Shown here piece by piece: positions 8,131 to 16,429 of a stretch of 64,000 nucleotides of DNA. A program made the translations under genes and the position numbers. The stretch spans positions 1-64,000 of the forward strand of contig JBFYZH010000017.1 of NCBI GenBank assembly GCA_041309605.1, in the 5' to 3' direction. The notes under the pieces are model-generated. The model did no database searches. It was not told the DNA's origin and saw only the letters and a program-made list of their open reading frames with translations. This stretch comes from JALOPX01 sp041309605 (lineage in GTDB: Bacteria > Krumholzibacteriota > Krumholzibacteriia > Krumholzibacteriales > Krumholzibacteriaceae). Numbering within the stretch: the first letter of the stretch is position 1; every line of letters begins with the position of its first letter.

Positions 8131-9501
8131 TCAATGCGTTTTCGTCTTCAGCGAATCGCTTCCGCCGCAGTGCGCAAGCCGTCTTATCATTTCATCGAGC
8201 GCGAAATCCGGATCCTTCCCCGGCGTATGACAGCGCCTGCAGGAACTGCGCGCTCCGGCGGAGTACTTGCCATCCCTGGAGTGTGTCGTTCCGGGTCCGT
8301 GACACGCCTCGCATTGCACCCCCCGCAGGTCCGTTCCGCCTTTCTCCTCGGACTCGACGGAAAATCCGCTGAACTCGCCGTACCCCGTGGTGTGGCAACC
8401 GACGCAAGCGGGGTTGGTCTCCTCCGCAGCCACGGTGAGCCTGTTGAAAGCCCTGAAATGTGGAGTCGTCATGAAGTCGGCGACGATTTCGTAATGACAT
8501 CTGCCGCAGATTCCCATGCCGAGGTACCGTTCGCTGATCTTGCCTGTTACAGTATCGCGGGCGAGGAATTCGCTGAGATTCATCTCCCTCATCCTCTTTC
8601 CTTCCTCCATGCCGAACTGCCTCATCCTCTCCTCCATTTCGGGATCGCCGGGCATGGATTCCTCAAGGGTGACGAGCAAGGTGTCGGAAAGAACGGCCTC
8701 GCCCGAATCGTCGAAGGATATTACCGCTATACCGAGCGATCTTCCCCTCCCTCCCGCGAAAAGCACCGGCGTCCCCAGGTTATTGAACTGACCTCCGGTG
8801 GTATCGGCGCAATCGCTCGAGGCATCGGCGCTCTCCCCGGCGTGCCCCCGGATGACCAGGTCGATCCCGTCAAGAGCCCTGAGGACCGGCTCGAGTTTCA
8901 TCTTTTCCATGTGGGCGAGAAGTATCACGTAATCGCAAAGCGGCTTCATCTCTTCGAGCACTGCGGCTCCCTCGACAAACGGATCGGTGATTTCGAATTC
9001 TCCCGGTTTGGATGGCTCCTCGCCCAGAAGGGCGAATATACCCACCGCCGAACCGTGGACCTTTTTTATAATGTAGGGAGGAAATAACCTATGCCCATCC
9101 AGATAGAGGTTGGCGCAAATCACCGGAAGCCCCGCCGCCGCGTCATCGCGGATGGCCCTCAGTTCGTATCCAAGCTCCTTCTCCCCGACGGCGACTGCGT
9201 CGTACCCCATGTCAATCATCATCGACGAGAGAAACCTGCTCCTGTACAGTTCCGCGATACCCGATCTGGCATAAAAATCCCCCGCCGAAAGAAGAAGCGT
9301 TTCGGGATCCTTTGTTCGTTCTGTCTTGATCACGGCAGCCCGCCGGGCCAGCCCTCCCATCCTGTTCCCGCCTCACCCGCCGGGGAAGATCTTCCCCTGG
9401 TCGTCTCCTGTAAATATTATCCTGACCGGTTCCCTGCCGGAACAACATGGAAGAATCAGGATAAGAAGGGCGGCTGCCAGCGCCTTTTCAAGGATTCTCA
9501 T
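8131..9501 (-). CDS. Candidate selenoprotein: UshA-like metallophosphatase with tetraheme cytochrome c domain
   Basis: The frame from the ATG at 9501 (GAGG upstream) runs 456 codons to 8131 if the TGA at codon 43 (9373-9375) is read as selenocysteine. Before it lies a lipoprotein-like signal peptide (AAALLILILPCCSG) and the first metallophosphatase strand, IIFTGDDQGKIFPGG. After it comes GGNRMGGLARRAAVI. In UshA-like proteins this junction normally reads like PCGC...GGLARR, so the TGA falls on the conserved Cys. Further phosphatase-like blocks are LLSAGDFY, GYDAVAVGEKEL, LLAH and IRGHAG. Four CxxCH heme sites follow: CGRCH (332-336), CVGCH (366-370), CEACH (397-401) and CRRCH (421-425). Starting instead at the ATG at 9360 would remove the signal peptide needed for heme attachment. 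It is predicted to be periplasmic or membrane-anchored and redox-active; substrate unknown. Confidence 0.75.
9334..9353 (-). promoter_or_regulatory. SECIS-like hairpin downstream of the in-frame TGA
   Basis: On the minus strand GCCC-GGC-GGGC forms a 4-bp G/C stem with a three-base loop starting GG (loop 9342-9344), extended by two G-U pairs and, past one bulge, two G-C pairs. The loop begins 28 bases after the TGA. Known bacterial SECIS elements lie about 16-37 bases downstream and have a G in the first two loop positions, so it fits. A competing weaker hairpin (GGG, AA, CAG / CTG, G, CCC) overlaps it. The fold was judged by eye. Confidence 0.45.
9373..9375 (-). other. In-frame TGA, probable selenocysteine codon
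   Basis: This is codon 43 of the frame starting at 9501. Both sides of the TGA are coding in the same frame: signal peptide plus first phosphatase strand before it, and the family-typical GGLARR block after it. The Sec machinery genes (selA, selB, selC, selD) are not in this window. Confidence 0.7.
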
Positions 9502-9563
9502 CCTTATGGATCCTCTTTTCCGAAAAATGATTCCTGCCGATAAATACCGTTAAATATAGGAAA

Positions 9564-9595
9564 AGGGGCAAAGAGAGTCCAGTCCCTTTGCCCCT
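9564..9595 (-). terminator. Intrinsic terminator after HU
   Basis: A perfect 10-bp stem (AGGGGCAAAG paired with CTTTGCCCCT, 12-base loop) is followed on the minus strand by TTTT. It lies 17 bases beyond the HU stop codon and separates HU from the candidate selenoprotein gene. Confidence 0.7.
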
Positions 9596-9611
9596 CTATG
9601 GTAAATCCCTC

Positions 9612-9905
9612 TTACCTGGCTACACGACTCTTCAGAGCCTTTCCGGCCACGAAGGCGGGGAATTTTGTTGCTGCGATAATGATTGTTTCGCCTGTCTGAG
9701 GGTTGCGGCCTTTGCGTTTCTTGCGTTTGCGCTGAACGAACGTTCCAAATCCGGTGATCTGGACTCTTCTGCCTGCAGCTATCTCGTTGGCGATGATACC
9801 GTCCTTCGGAGATGTGCTGAAAATGGCCTCGATTGTCGCTCTGGTATCTTTCATTGTCATGCCGGTCTTCTTGGCGACCTTGTCGATCAATTCGGTCTTG
9901 TTCAT
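9612..9905 (-). CDS. hup: HU-family DNA-binding protein
   Basis: 97 residues from an ATG with a perfect AAGGAGGTG site; longer starts up to 10004 are untranslated leader. It begins MNKTELIDKVAKKTGMTMKD and has the HU signature GFGTFVQRKRKKRKGRNPQTGE, with the basic beta-arm that grips DNA, ending KALKSRVAR. HU forms dimers that bend and compact chromosomal DNA. The gene stands alone, with two tandem promoter-like sequences and its own terminator, as expected for a highly expressed nucleoid protein. Confidence 0.95.
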   Translation of the reverse strand: MNKTELIDKVAKKTGMTMKDTRATIEAIFSTSPKDGIIANEIAAGRRVQITGFGTFVQRKRKKRKGRNPQTGETIIIAATKFPAFVAGKALKSRVAR

Positions 9906-9942
9906 TTTTTCACCTCCTTCGATTTTTATTGAATACAGCGGG

Positions 9943-9971
9943 ACTTTAATCTCATGCGTCTTTTCTGTCAA
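9943..9971 (-). promoter_or_regulatory. HU promoter P2 (proximal)
   Basis: Minus strand TTGACA (9966-9971), 17-base spacer, TAAAGT (9943-9948). The -35 box is a consensus match. It lies 38 bases upstream of the HU start codon. Confidence 0.55.
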
Positions 9972-9975
9972 CACT

Positions 9976-10004
9976 TTTATACGGGTTTTATCCCGTCCTG
10001 ACAA
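9976..10004 (-). promoter_or_regulatory. HU promoter P1 (distal) with dyad
   Basis: Minus strand TTGTCA (9999-10004), 17-base spacer, TATAAA (9976-9981). The spacer contains an inverted repeat, ACGGG (9981-9985) and CCCGT (9992-9996), which could be a regulator site. P1 and P2 sit back to back upstream of HU. Confidence 0.55.
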
Positions 10005-10099
10005 GTTTTTTCAGGAATCGCACTTTTTTGTTCGAAGGAAAAAAAGCGGGAAAATTTCCTCCCCGGCAGCCGGCGTCGTACCCGTTTCGTTTATGCGGA

Positions 10100-13000
10100 C
10101 TAATACGAAAGCGCAGACCTCAGGCCTCTCCTTCCCACCTCGTGATAGATATCCGGAAGATCCTTGATCCTTATCCTGAAATAAAAACCCCAGTCGTCGG
10201 CCAGCCTGCTGTGAGTGAATTCCGCTTCCCAGCAATGAAGGTCGCGATGAATGCTGTATATCTGACTTATGAATCTTCCGTTTTCCGGATCGAAGTATGC
10301 GGTGTACCTGGCGGTCCAGCCCTTCGTCAACTTCAGTGTCCCGTTGATGTCCACCTTGCTGCTGACGGTGCGCCGGAGGTTTATTCCGTGGTTCGTGGAA
10401 AAACCGAATCCGGTGCTGACATTCCATGAAGGAATATTCGAGGCGTTCCCAATGCCCGGCGGCAGGTTCGCCCCCCCAGTCATGTCCGTAAAGACCCCTT
10501 CATCGCCGCGCTTATCGCCCGGTTCGTCCATGCCGGGAGAGACCGCCTCTCCGGCTTTCACGCCCCTGGCCGCCGCGATCACTTCCTGCTCGCCACGGTT
10601 CCAGCCGGAGCCGTATGAAAAACCGCCGCTGAAATCGCGGCTCATGTTCATCGAGAAACTGGTCGATACGATCCGCCATTCATACGGATCGACCGTGTGG
10701 TCGAGCCGCAGGGAGACGATCCGTTCGATGGTGGTGTTGATACCGCTCCGGATCGACGAAAACCTCCGGTCCTTGTCGAGTTCGGGATTGTAGCTTCCGC
10801 TCATCTCCCATGTCAGCGCGTTGTTCTTCTTAACCTCCTGGCCGTTTTTGATGTATTTAAGGTCAAGGATATTCCTGACCGAATATGTAATGTACCGGCT
10901 GGATTTCTGCTCCGCCGTCAGCCGCGGCGTATAGGAGTAGTTCACTGTCGGGTTGAAGGTGTGCCTGACGCCGCGCAGGATCCCTATCCCGGGGTAAAAG
11001 GTTCCATAGAAGCTTGTTCCCAATCCGGCCCCAAGCGACATCGAAACCTCGTTCGTGTAATCGGTGTCGCGGACTGGACCGGACCTGTTCGTGCCGGCGG
11101 CGTACGTTCCCTGAAGCATCCCGATGGCACCGTAGATCGGAGCTGATCCCGCGTCGGCGAGCCTTAGCGACGAGAAGGTACCGAAGCCGCCGGACGTGAA
11201 TGTGAAATACCCGCTGTCCGGAGAAGTCGCCACGAAGGCCACCTCGATATTCTGACCGCCGGCCGACAGCAACGTTTCGATGTCCTGCGCGAGGAGGCCG
11301 AGGTCGCCGCCCGACAGACATGCGCGGTCCGGCACCGTCACGACCGGTCCCGCCTCGCCGTCCACGTCGATGGCCAGCGAATTGCCCGCCGCGTCGATAT
11401 GGACCGGAACACCGATCAAGTCTCCCGTTATTATTGCGGGAGCCGCTTCGACGACCAGGCTTTCGTTTATATCGTCGTAGAGGATGTCGTTGTATTTCCA
11501 GTTGAGGCTGATCCTCGGCGAGAGATTGACGAAACTCAGCTTGTGCTGCTGGCTGAGGGAGACCGCGGAACTGGCGTTTATCCTGCCTTTCTTCCTGGCA
11601 AGACTCTCCTCGGTATTAATGCTGCCCGAGAGGTTGGGCGCGAAGCTTACGCTTCTGAGGATCCTTTCCCAGGTCCCCCTTTCCTGCTCGGGGTGTTTTT
11701 CCCCGAACCACAGCGAGGTGCGCGGCAGGTTCAGACTGAACGAGGGAATCGTCATCGACACCCTGTTCTCGTTCGGATTGTCGGCGCTTACGTTCAGTTT
11801 CTGGTCACGTCTGGCGGACAGGCTGAGGCTCGTACCGTTCCAGCTTTTCCTGAAGCTCGCCGTCGAATAAATCCTCCTGTCGATGATCCTTTGGGCATCC
11901 TCCGCGCTGTAGACGGAGGATTGCGCCTGGTCGCTGCTGACGAACCTGAGATCCGCGTTGAGCGAGGCGGTCCTGCCGAACGTCTGACTGTGCCTGCCCT
12001 GGACCGTCCATTCGTTCGAGTTGGCCATCAGATTCCTGAAATAGTTGAAGCTCACATTGCCGTCAAGAACGTACCTGAGCTTGTAACGGTTTTCGACATG
12101 AAACCTGAAGCTGTTGTTTTCGTTGAAATCCGATATGGCGGTGAAGTCGGTATAGTCGTTGGTCGCCCAGTAATAACCGAGTCCGCGGATGAACCTTCCA
12201 TCCCTGCTGTTTATCCCTATGTCGAAGTTCGGACGGAGAATCCCGGAATGCCTGTCGCGCCTCAGGGAATTGGCCAGGTAGGGCAGGTAGAAAACGGGTA
12301 TCTCCCCCACGTACAGGGTGACCGGGCCCGAGACTATCTTCTCTCCTATATAAATCTTCATCTTCCCGGCACGCATGGAGTAATGAGGCCTGGCGAGATC
12401 GCACGTGGTATAGGTGGAGTTGTACACCTTCAGCACCTTGTCGCTGTCCTTGAATATATGCTCGCCCCGGTAATACCCTGTATCGTACTGCGTGGATCCG
12501 TCCACGACCAGCCCTCCCTCCGTATCCATGTCGTATCCCATGGTCGCGCCGAACATCTCCTGCTTGTCTTCTTCGAGTATGGGATTGTCCTCGGCTTCCA
12601 GGATGTTGAGCCTCGAGTTGAATTTTATATGGCCGGCCTTCAGCGACTTGTTCTGGTAATCCAGCACGGCACCGCCGTTCAGAACGATATCCTCGACCTC
12701 GGCGAAATATTCGATTTTCTTTGCCTTGTATACGACCCTCTCCGCGTTCTTCGTAAAGGAGCGGTGGACCATGCTCGAATCGATCGTAGCCGACAGGCTG
12801 TCGATCGTCTCTCCGGCTTTCAGGTTCAGGTAATTGTAGACCCCCTCGGCGGCGCCGGATATCCTCACGTAACTGAGGTCCTCGCCCCTGAACCTGAAAT
12901 ACATGCTGTCCCCTTTTGAATAGTTGTTCGACACTTTTTTCTCTTCGCCTTCGTACGGATAGTACATCGCCCGTGCGCCGCCGAAGACCCTTACCGAATC

Positions 13001-14032
13001 GACGAGGTCGTCGGACATATGGATTATCAGCGAGTCGCCCTCGAGCCAGGAATCCTCCCTCCACGGGGAACCCGGATCCGGAGCGTCGGTGAGCCTGCCA
13101 TTGACGGGCAGCACGATCCTTTCGATCCCCTGGTCGTTATAGTAGAGAATCGCCCTTTCCCCCTTCATGCCCGACGATCCGCTCCTGGCCTGCGGGTTTC
13201 CGAAGAGCTCCATGAATCCCTCGTCGTTGTGGATCACGGAGGAATCGCACGTCGCCCTCGTCTCCCCCTTTACCATCCTTACGTCTCCGGTCGCGTACCC
13301 GGTGGAACTCGCCATGTCGAAATGCATGAGCCGGCTGACGACCCTCCCCTCCTGCTCCGCCCTGTCATCGAACACCAGAACGGGATCGACGTCCATGAAA
13401 GCCTCTTTCGATTTCCTGAAGAAGCGGGCGTGCCTGCCCGATATCGAATAGTCATCGACCTGGTCTATCAGCACGACTCTTCCCGTGGCGTCGGCGATCC
13501 CGGAGTTGCGGTCGTAATGTACGCTGTCGGCGTACATCACCCTCGTCTCGTCGGAGAGCCTGACGCTCCCGATGAGCAGGACGATCGCTTTTTTTCTTTC
13601 ATAACGGGCCCTGTCGCATACTATCTCCATCGTGCCGTCCACGATCCTTACGTTATCCTTCAGGGAGAGGGTGTTGGTGAACCCGGAATACTCGCCCATG
13701 TCTCCGAACAGATCCATGGTGCCATCGTGCCCGTGGACCCTTCCCGTGAGGATCGTCTGCCGGGCGGTCCGGAAATCCTTTCCCTGATCGCTCGTTATCC
13801 ACGCGGACTGATGGTCTATGCGCACGCCGCCGTCCAGGTAGGAGACCTCGACGCCCTCCTCGAGCCTCAACCTGTAGGTCGCAGCCGTCACCCTGTATAC
13901 CGTGGAGTCCGAAAGGGCGGGATCGGTACCCGCGGGATCCGCCGGGAGACATGCAGCCCGGACATCAAAACACAACGCCAGCAGGACGCCGGCCATGGCC
14001 CTGGACGAACGCCTCAAAACCGATCCTTTCAC
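10100..14032 (-). CDS. lptD: LptD/OstA-type LPS-assembly outer-membrane protein
   Basis: 1310 residues. It starts at a GTG (14032) shortly before the signal peptide (SRAMAGVLLALCFDVRAACL); the frame is open further upstream, but that part overlaps the ROK kinase gene. Residues ~25-480 repeat OstA/LptA-like beta-jellyroll units (YLDGGVRIDHQSAWITSDQG, MEIVCDRARYERKKAIVLL). The middle has the LptD core (GPVTLYVGEIPVFYLPYLAN, HSGILRPNFDIGINSRDG), and the C-terminal half is a beta-barrel. LptD inserts lipopolysaccharide into the outer leaflet, so the cell very likely makes LPS. It is far longer than the ~780 residues of Escherichia coli LptD, owing to an extended N-terminal part and an extra ~130-residue insertion near residues 855-990. 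No lptA, lptB, lptC or lptE is nearby. Confidence 0.85.
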   Translation of the reverse strand: MKGSVLRRSSRAMAGVLLALCFDVRAACLPADPAGTDPALSDSTVYRVTAATYRLRLEEGVEVSYLDGGVRIDHQSAWITSDQGKDFRTARQTILTGRVHGHDGTMDLFGDMGEYSGFTNTLSLKDNVRIVDGTMEIVCDRARYERKKAIVLLIGSVRLSDETRVMYADSVHYDRNSGIADATGRVVLIDQVDDYSISGRHARFFRKSKEAFMDVDPVLVFDDRAEQEGRVVSRLMHFDMASSTGYATGDVRMVKGETRATCDSSVIHNDEGFMELFGNPQARSGSSGMKGERAILYYNDQGIERIVLPVNGRLTDAPDPGSPWREDSWLEGDSLIIHMSDDLVDSVRVFGGARAMYYPYEGEEKKVSNNYSKGDSMYFRFRGEDLSYVRISGAAEGVYNYLNLKAGETIDSLSATIDSSMVHRSFTKNAERVVYKAKKIEYFAEVEDIVLNGGAVLDYQNKSLKAGHIKFNSRLNILEAEDNPILEEDKQEMFGATMGYDMDTEGGLVVDGSTQYDTGYYRGEHIFKDSDKVLKVYNSTYTTCDLARPHYSMRAGKMKIYIGEKIVSGPVTLYVGEIPVFYLPYLANSLRRDRHSGILRPNFDIGINSRDGRFIRGLGYYWATNDYTDFTAISDFNENNSFRFHVENRYKLRYVLDGNVSFNYFRNLMANSNEWTVQGRHSQTFGRTASLNADLRFVSSDQAQSSVYSAEDAQRIIDRRIYSTASFRKSWNGTSLSLSARRDQKLNVSADNPNENRVSMTIPSFSLNLPRTSLWFGEKHPEQERGTWERILRSVSFAPNLSGSINTEESLARKKGRINASSAVSLSQQHKLSFVNLSPRISLNWKYNDILYDDINESLVVEAAPAIITGDLIGVPVHIDAAGNSLAIDVDGEAGPVVTVPDRACLSGGDLGLLAQDIETLLSAGGQNIEVAFVATSPDSGYFTFTSGGFGTFSSLRLADAGSAPIYGAIGMLQGTYAAGTNRSGPVRDTDYTNEVSMSLGAGLGTSFYGTFYPGIGILRGVRHTFNPTVNYSYTPRLTAEQKSSRYITYSVRNILDLKYIKNGQEVKKNNALTWEMSGSYNPELDKDRRFSSIRSGINTTIERIVSLRLDHTVDPYEWRIVSTSFSMNMSRDFSGGFSYGSGWNRGEQEVIAAARGVKAGEAVSPGMDEPGDKRGDEGVFTDMTGGANLPPGIGNASNIPSWNVSTGFGFSTNHGINLRRTVSSKVDINGTLKLTKGWTARYTAYFDPENGRFISQIYSIHRDLHCWEAEFTHSRLADDWGFYFRIRIKDLPDIYHEVGRRGLRSALSY

Positions 14033-14090
14033 TTCACCGGTTATCTTTTTCAACAGCGGTACTTGACTTTCCGCCCCCGGTCCCGCCCGT

Positions 14091-15020
14091 TTATCCTTTT
14101 TCAAGAGCGAGCATGGAAGCTCCCAGAAACGCGGCCATGTTCCCGAGTTCGGCGGGAACGATCCGGACAGTCGACAGGATATCACCTATGAGATGTTCTT
14201 TCATCGATTTCCTTGCCGGTTCGAGTATAAAATCCCCGGCGCCGGCGACGCCGCCGCCGACGGCGACGACCTCGGGATTGAGTATGTGGACTATGTTGGC
14301 AAGCCCGATGCCGAGCAGCCTTCCGGTCTCCGCCAGGGCTTCGATCGCCACGCCGTCACCGAGCGAAGCGGCTTCAGAGATGTCCCTGACGGTCAGGTTT
14401 TTCGAAAGTACCAGGCGGCCGCCGGGCTTTCGAGCGGCCAGTTCGAGCGCTCTAGCCGTAATCGAGGCCGCCCCGGTCACGGCCTCGAGACACCCCCTGT
14501 TTCCGCAGGAACAGAGCGGCCCTCCATCGATGATGATATGGTGCCCTATTTCGCCGGCGAGGCCCTGAGCCCCCCGGTAGAGCCTGCCGTCGATGACTAT
14601 CCCGCCTCCCACTCCCGTACCGAGCGTGATGGCCACAAAGTGCCTGGTCCCCCTTCCCGCCCCCATAATATATTCGCCCCAAACGGCGCAGTTGACGTCG
14701 TTGTCGAGAGTGACCGTAAGACCGAGCCTTCGTTCGAATATTTCCCCAAGGGATACGTCTTTCCATCCGGGAAGGTTCGGGGAGGTATAAAGAAATCCCC
14801 TTTCGCCGTCGACCAGGCCTGCGCAATCGATCCCCGCCGCCCGTATGCCGGGGTATTTTCCGCGCCGCTTCGCGTACCACTCTTCGACCTTCATTGCGAC
14901 GGCTTCCGGCCCTCCGGCGGCGGTTACGATTGACCCGTGTTCGATCACCTCCCCACTTTCGCTCACGATGCCCAGTTTCACGTTCGTCCCGCCGATATCG
15001 ACTCCGAGTATCTTTTTCAT
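14091..15020 (-). CDS. ROK-family sugar kinase (glucokinase-like)
   Basis: 309 residues. It opens with the ATP phosphate-binding loop GVDIGGTNVKLGIV, has DND at 106-108 (catalytic Asp 108) and the ROK signature with zinc ligands EIGHH then CSCGNRGCLE (Cys 170, 172, 177). Family members phosphorylate glucose or amino sugars; which sugar cannot be told here. The start codon overlaps the folC stop by four bases (ATGA), so translation is coupled, and lptD follows. There is no DNA-binding N-terminus, so it is an enzyme rather than a ROK repressor. Confidence 0.88.
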   Translation of the reverse strand: MKKILGVDIGGTNVKLGIVSESGEVIEHGSIVTAAGGPEAVAMKVEEWYAKRRGKYPGIRAAGIDCAGLVDGERGFLYTSPNLPGWKDVSLGEIFERRLGLTVTLDNDVNCAVWGEYIMGAGRGTRHFVAITLGTGVGGGIVIDGRLYRGAQGLAGEIGHHIIIDGGPLCSCGNRGCLEAVTGAASITARALELAARKPGGRLVLSKNLTVRDISEAASLGDGVAIEALAETGRLLGIGLANIVHILNPEVVAVGGGVAGAGDFILEPARKSMKEHLIGDILSTVRIVPAELGNMAAFLGASMLALEKG

Positions 15021-16429
15021 CCCGTTCCTTTCCCGGCCGCCGACGCCTCAAGGCAACCCGCGGCCTCCTCAACGGCCACGTGCGAACCCAGCACCAGGAG
15101 CGTGTCGTCCAGGCGAAGCGATCCGGTCGCGAGAACGATCGCCTCCGCCATATTCCGGGCCTCGATTATACTGACAGGCCGGCGGCCGGCGGCCGCGCCG
15201 GCAGCGAACGATCCACGCGCCCCCTTCTTTCGCGCGCATGTAGTCTTCCCTTCTTCCGCCGTCGCGGCGGCGAACCGCGACGACAGCTGCCGGACGCCGG
15301 CGCTACCCTCATCCTTCAACTGCACCAGGATTATCTCCCTTGCGGATCTCGCCGCGACCGAAGGAAACCGGCCGGTCTCCTTTCGGGACATTATCCCGAA
15401 GACCAGGACATTGTTTTGCGCCGGGGATATCCTTGTCAGCGTATTCATCGCCGCAAGAAGCGATTCTTCGTTATGCGACACGTCCAATACGACCCTTGGC
15501 TTGCCGGGCATTACCTGGAAACGTCCCTGGAAAAAGGCATTCTTCAGCCCGTCCCTTATCGCGTCGATGCCGACACATTTCGTTTCCCGTTCCAGCAGCT
15601 CGGCGCATCTGACGGCGGTAACCGCATTTTCCATCTGGACCCTTCCGATCATCGATGTGGCGACCAGGCCGTAATCCCTTCGAGGTGTCCGCAGAGAAAA
15701 GGTCATGGAATCCTGGGTCAACGACGCGAGCCTGCGCCGCACTCCCGAGCGCGAATCGACCAGCGGAATTCCATTTTCCCCGCAATACTCCCGCGCGCGC
15801 TCGAGCAGCGCGTCCGAATCGAGGCTTGCGACAAGGGGGATCCCTTTCCTCGCTATACCCAGTTTTTCACCCAGTATTTTTTTCCTGCTTCTGCCGAGAT
15901 GTTCGCGGTGATCGACGGATATGCCCGTGATAACGGTAAGGACGGCATCGACCAGTCGCGTGGCGTCGAGTCTTCCGCCAAGCCCGACCTCGAAGACGGC
16001 GATATCGGTCTTCGATCTCATGAAATGCAGCGCCGCCGCCGCGGTCATCCCCTCGAAGAACGTGAACGGTATCCTGCCGTGATATTCCCTGATCTCTCCG
16101 AGCAACCCGTCGAGGACCGGGCTGGGGATCTCCTCCCCGTTTACTCTGATACGTTCGTTCACCCTGAACAGGTGAGGCGAATAAAAGGTCCCCGTCTTCA
16201 TCCCGGCACAGCGCAGTATCGACGATATGTAAGTGGTCACCGATCCTTTGCCGTTGGTGCCGGCGACAAGAACGGAAGGGAATCTCTTGTGGGGGCTGCC
16301 CAGAACTTCGAGAAGCGCCGAAATATTTTCAAGACCCAGTTTCATGGAGGCGGGCCTCAGGGAGAAGAGAAATTCTATATTGGGAAAGGGCGTGGCCCTA
16401 CCAGATGAGTGAGATCGTTTTACGGTCAT
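15017..16429 (-). CDS. folC: Bifunctional folylpolyglutamate/dihydrofolate synthase
   Basis: 470 residues, a Mur-ligase-family protein. P-loop GTNGKGSV at 57-64, then YSPHLFRVNERIRVNGE and FEVGLGGRLDATRLVD, all typical of FolC. It adds glutamate to folates so that they are retained in the cell. The ATG at 16429 overlaps the end of accD by 32 bases; accD-folC adjacency is common in bacteria. A stretch near residues 375-435 (RKKGARGSFAAGAAAGRRP) is a low-complexity insertion unlike most FolC. Confidence 0.92.
   Translation of the reverse strand: MTVKRSHSSGRATPFPNIEFLFSLRPASMKLGLENISALLEVLGSPHKRFPSVLVAGTNGKGSVTTYISSILRCAGMKTGTFYSPHLFRVNERIRVNGEEIPSPVLDGLLGEIREYHGRIPFTFFEGMTAAAALHFMRSKTDIAVFEVGLGGRLDATRLVDAVLTVITGISVDHREHLGRSRKKILGEKLGIARKGIPLVASLDSDALLERAREYCGENGIPLVDSRSGVRRRLASLTQDSMTFSLRTPRRDYGLVATSMIGRVQMENAVTAVRCAELLERETKCVGIDAIRDGLKNAFFQGRFQVMPGKPRVVLDVSHNEESLLAAMNTLTRISPAQNNVLVFGIMSRKETGRFPSVAARSAREIILVQLKDEGSAGVRQLSSRFAAATAEEGKTTCARKKGARGSFAAGAAAGRRPVSIIEARNMAEAIVLATGSLRLDDTLLVLGSHVAVEEAAGCLEASAAGKGTG

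Noticed and set aside
8131..9360. Start of the tetraheme protein at the ATG at 9360
   Set aside because: It would give a cytochrome c protein with no export signal and begin inside the conserved GGLARR block; the upstream in-frame coding part shows the true start is at 9501.
9373..9375. Reading the TGA as a nonsense mutation (pseudogene)
   Set aside because: The rest of the frame is intact with all heme and phosphatase motifs, and the TGA falls on the family Cys; decay would not be expected to hit that codon. It cannot be fully excluded without Sec genes.
11399..12919. 506-residue open frame on the plus strand
   Set aside because: It lies wholly antisense to lptD, has no recognisable motif and lacks a supported start; it reflects the GC-rich codon bias of the true gene.
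14894..16408. 504-residue open frame on the plus strand
   Set aside because: Antisense to folC, with an arginine-rich low-complexity product; folC has all family motifs.
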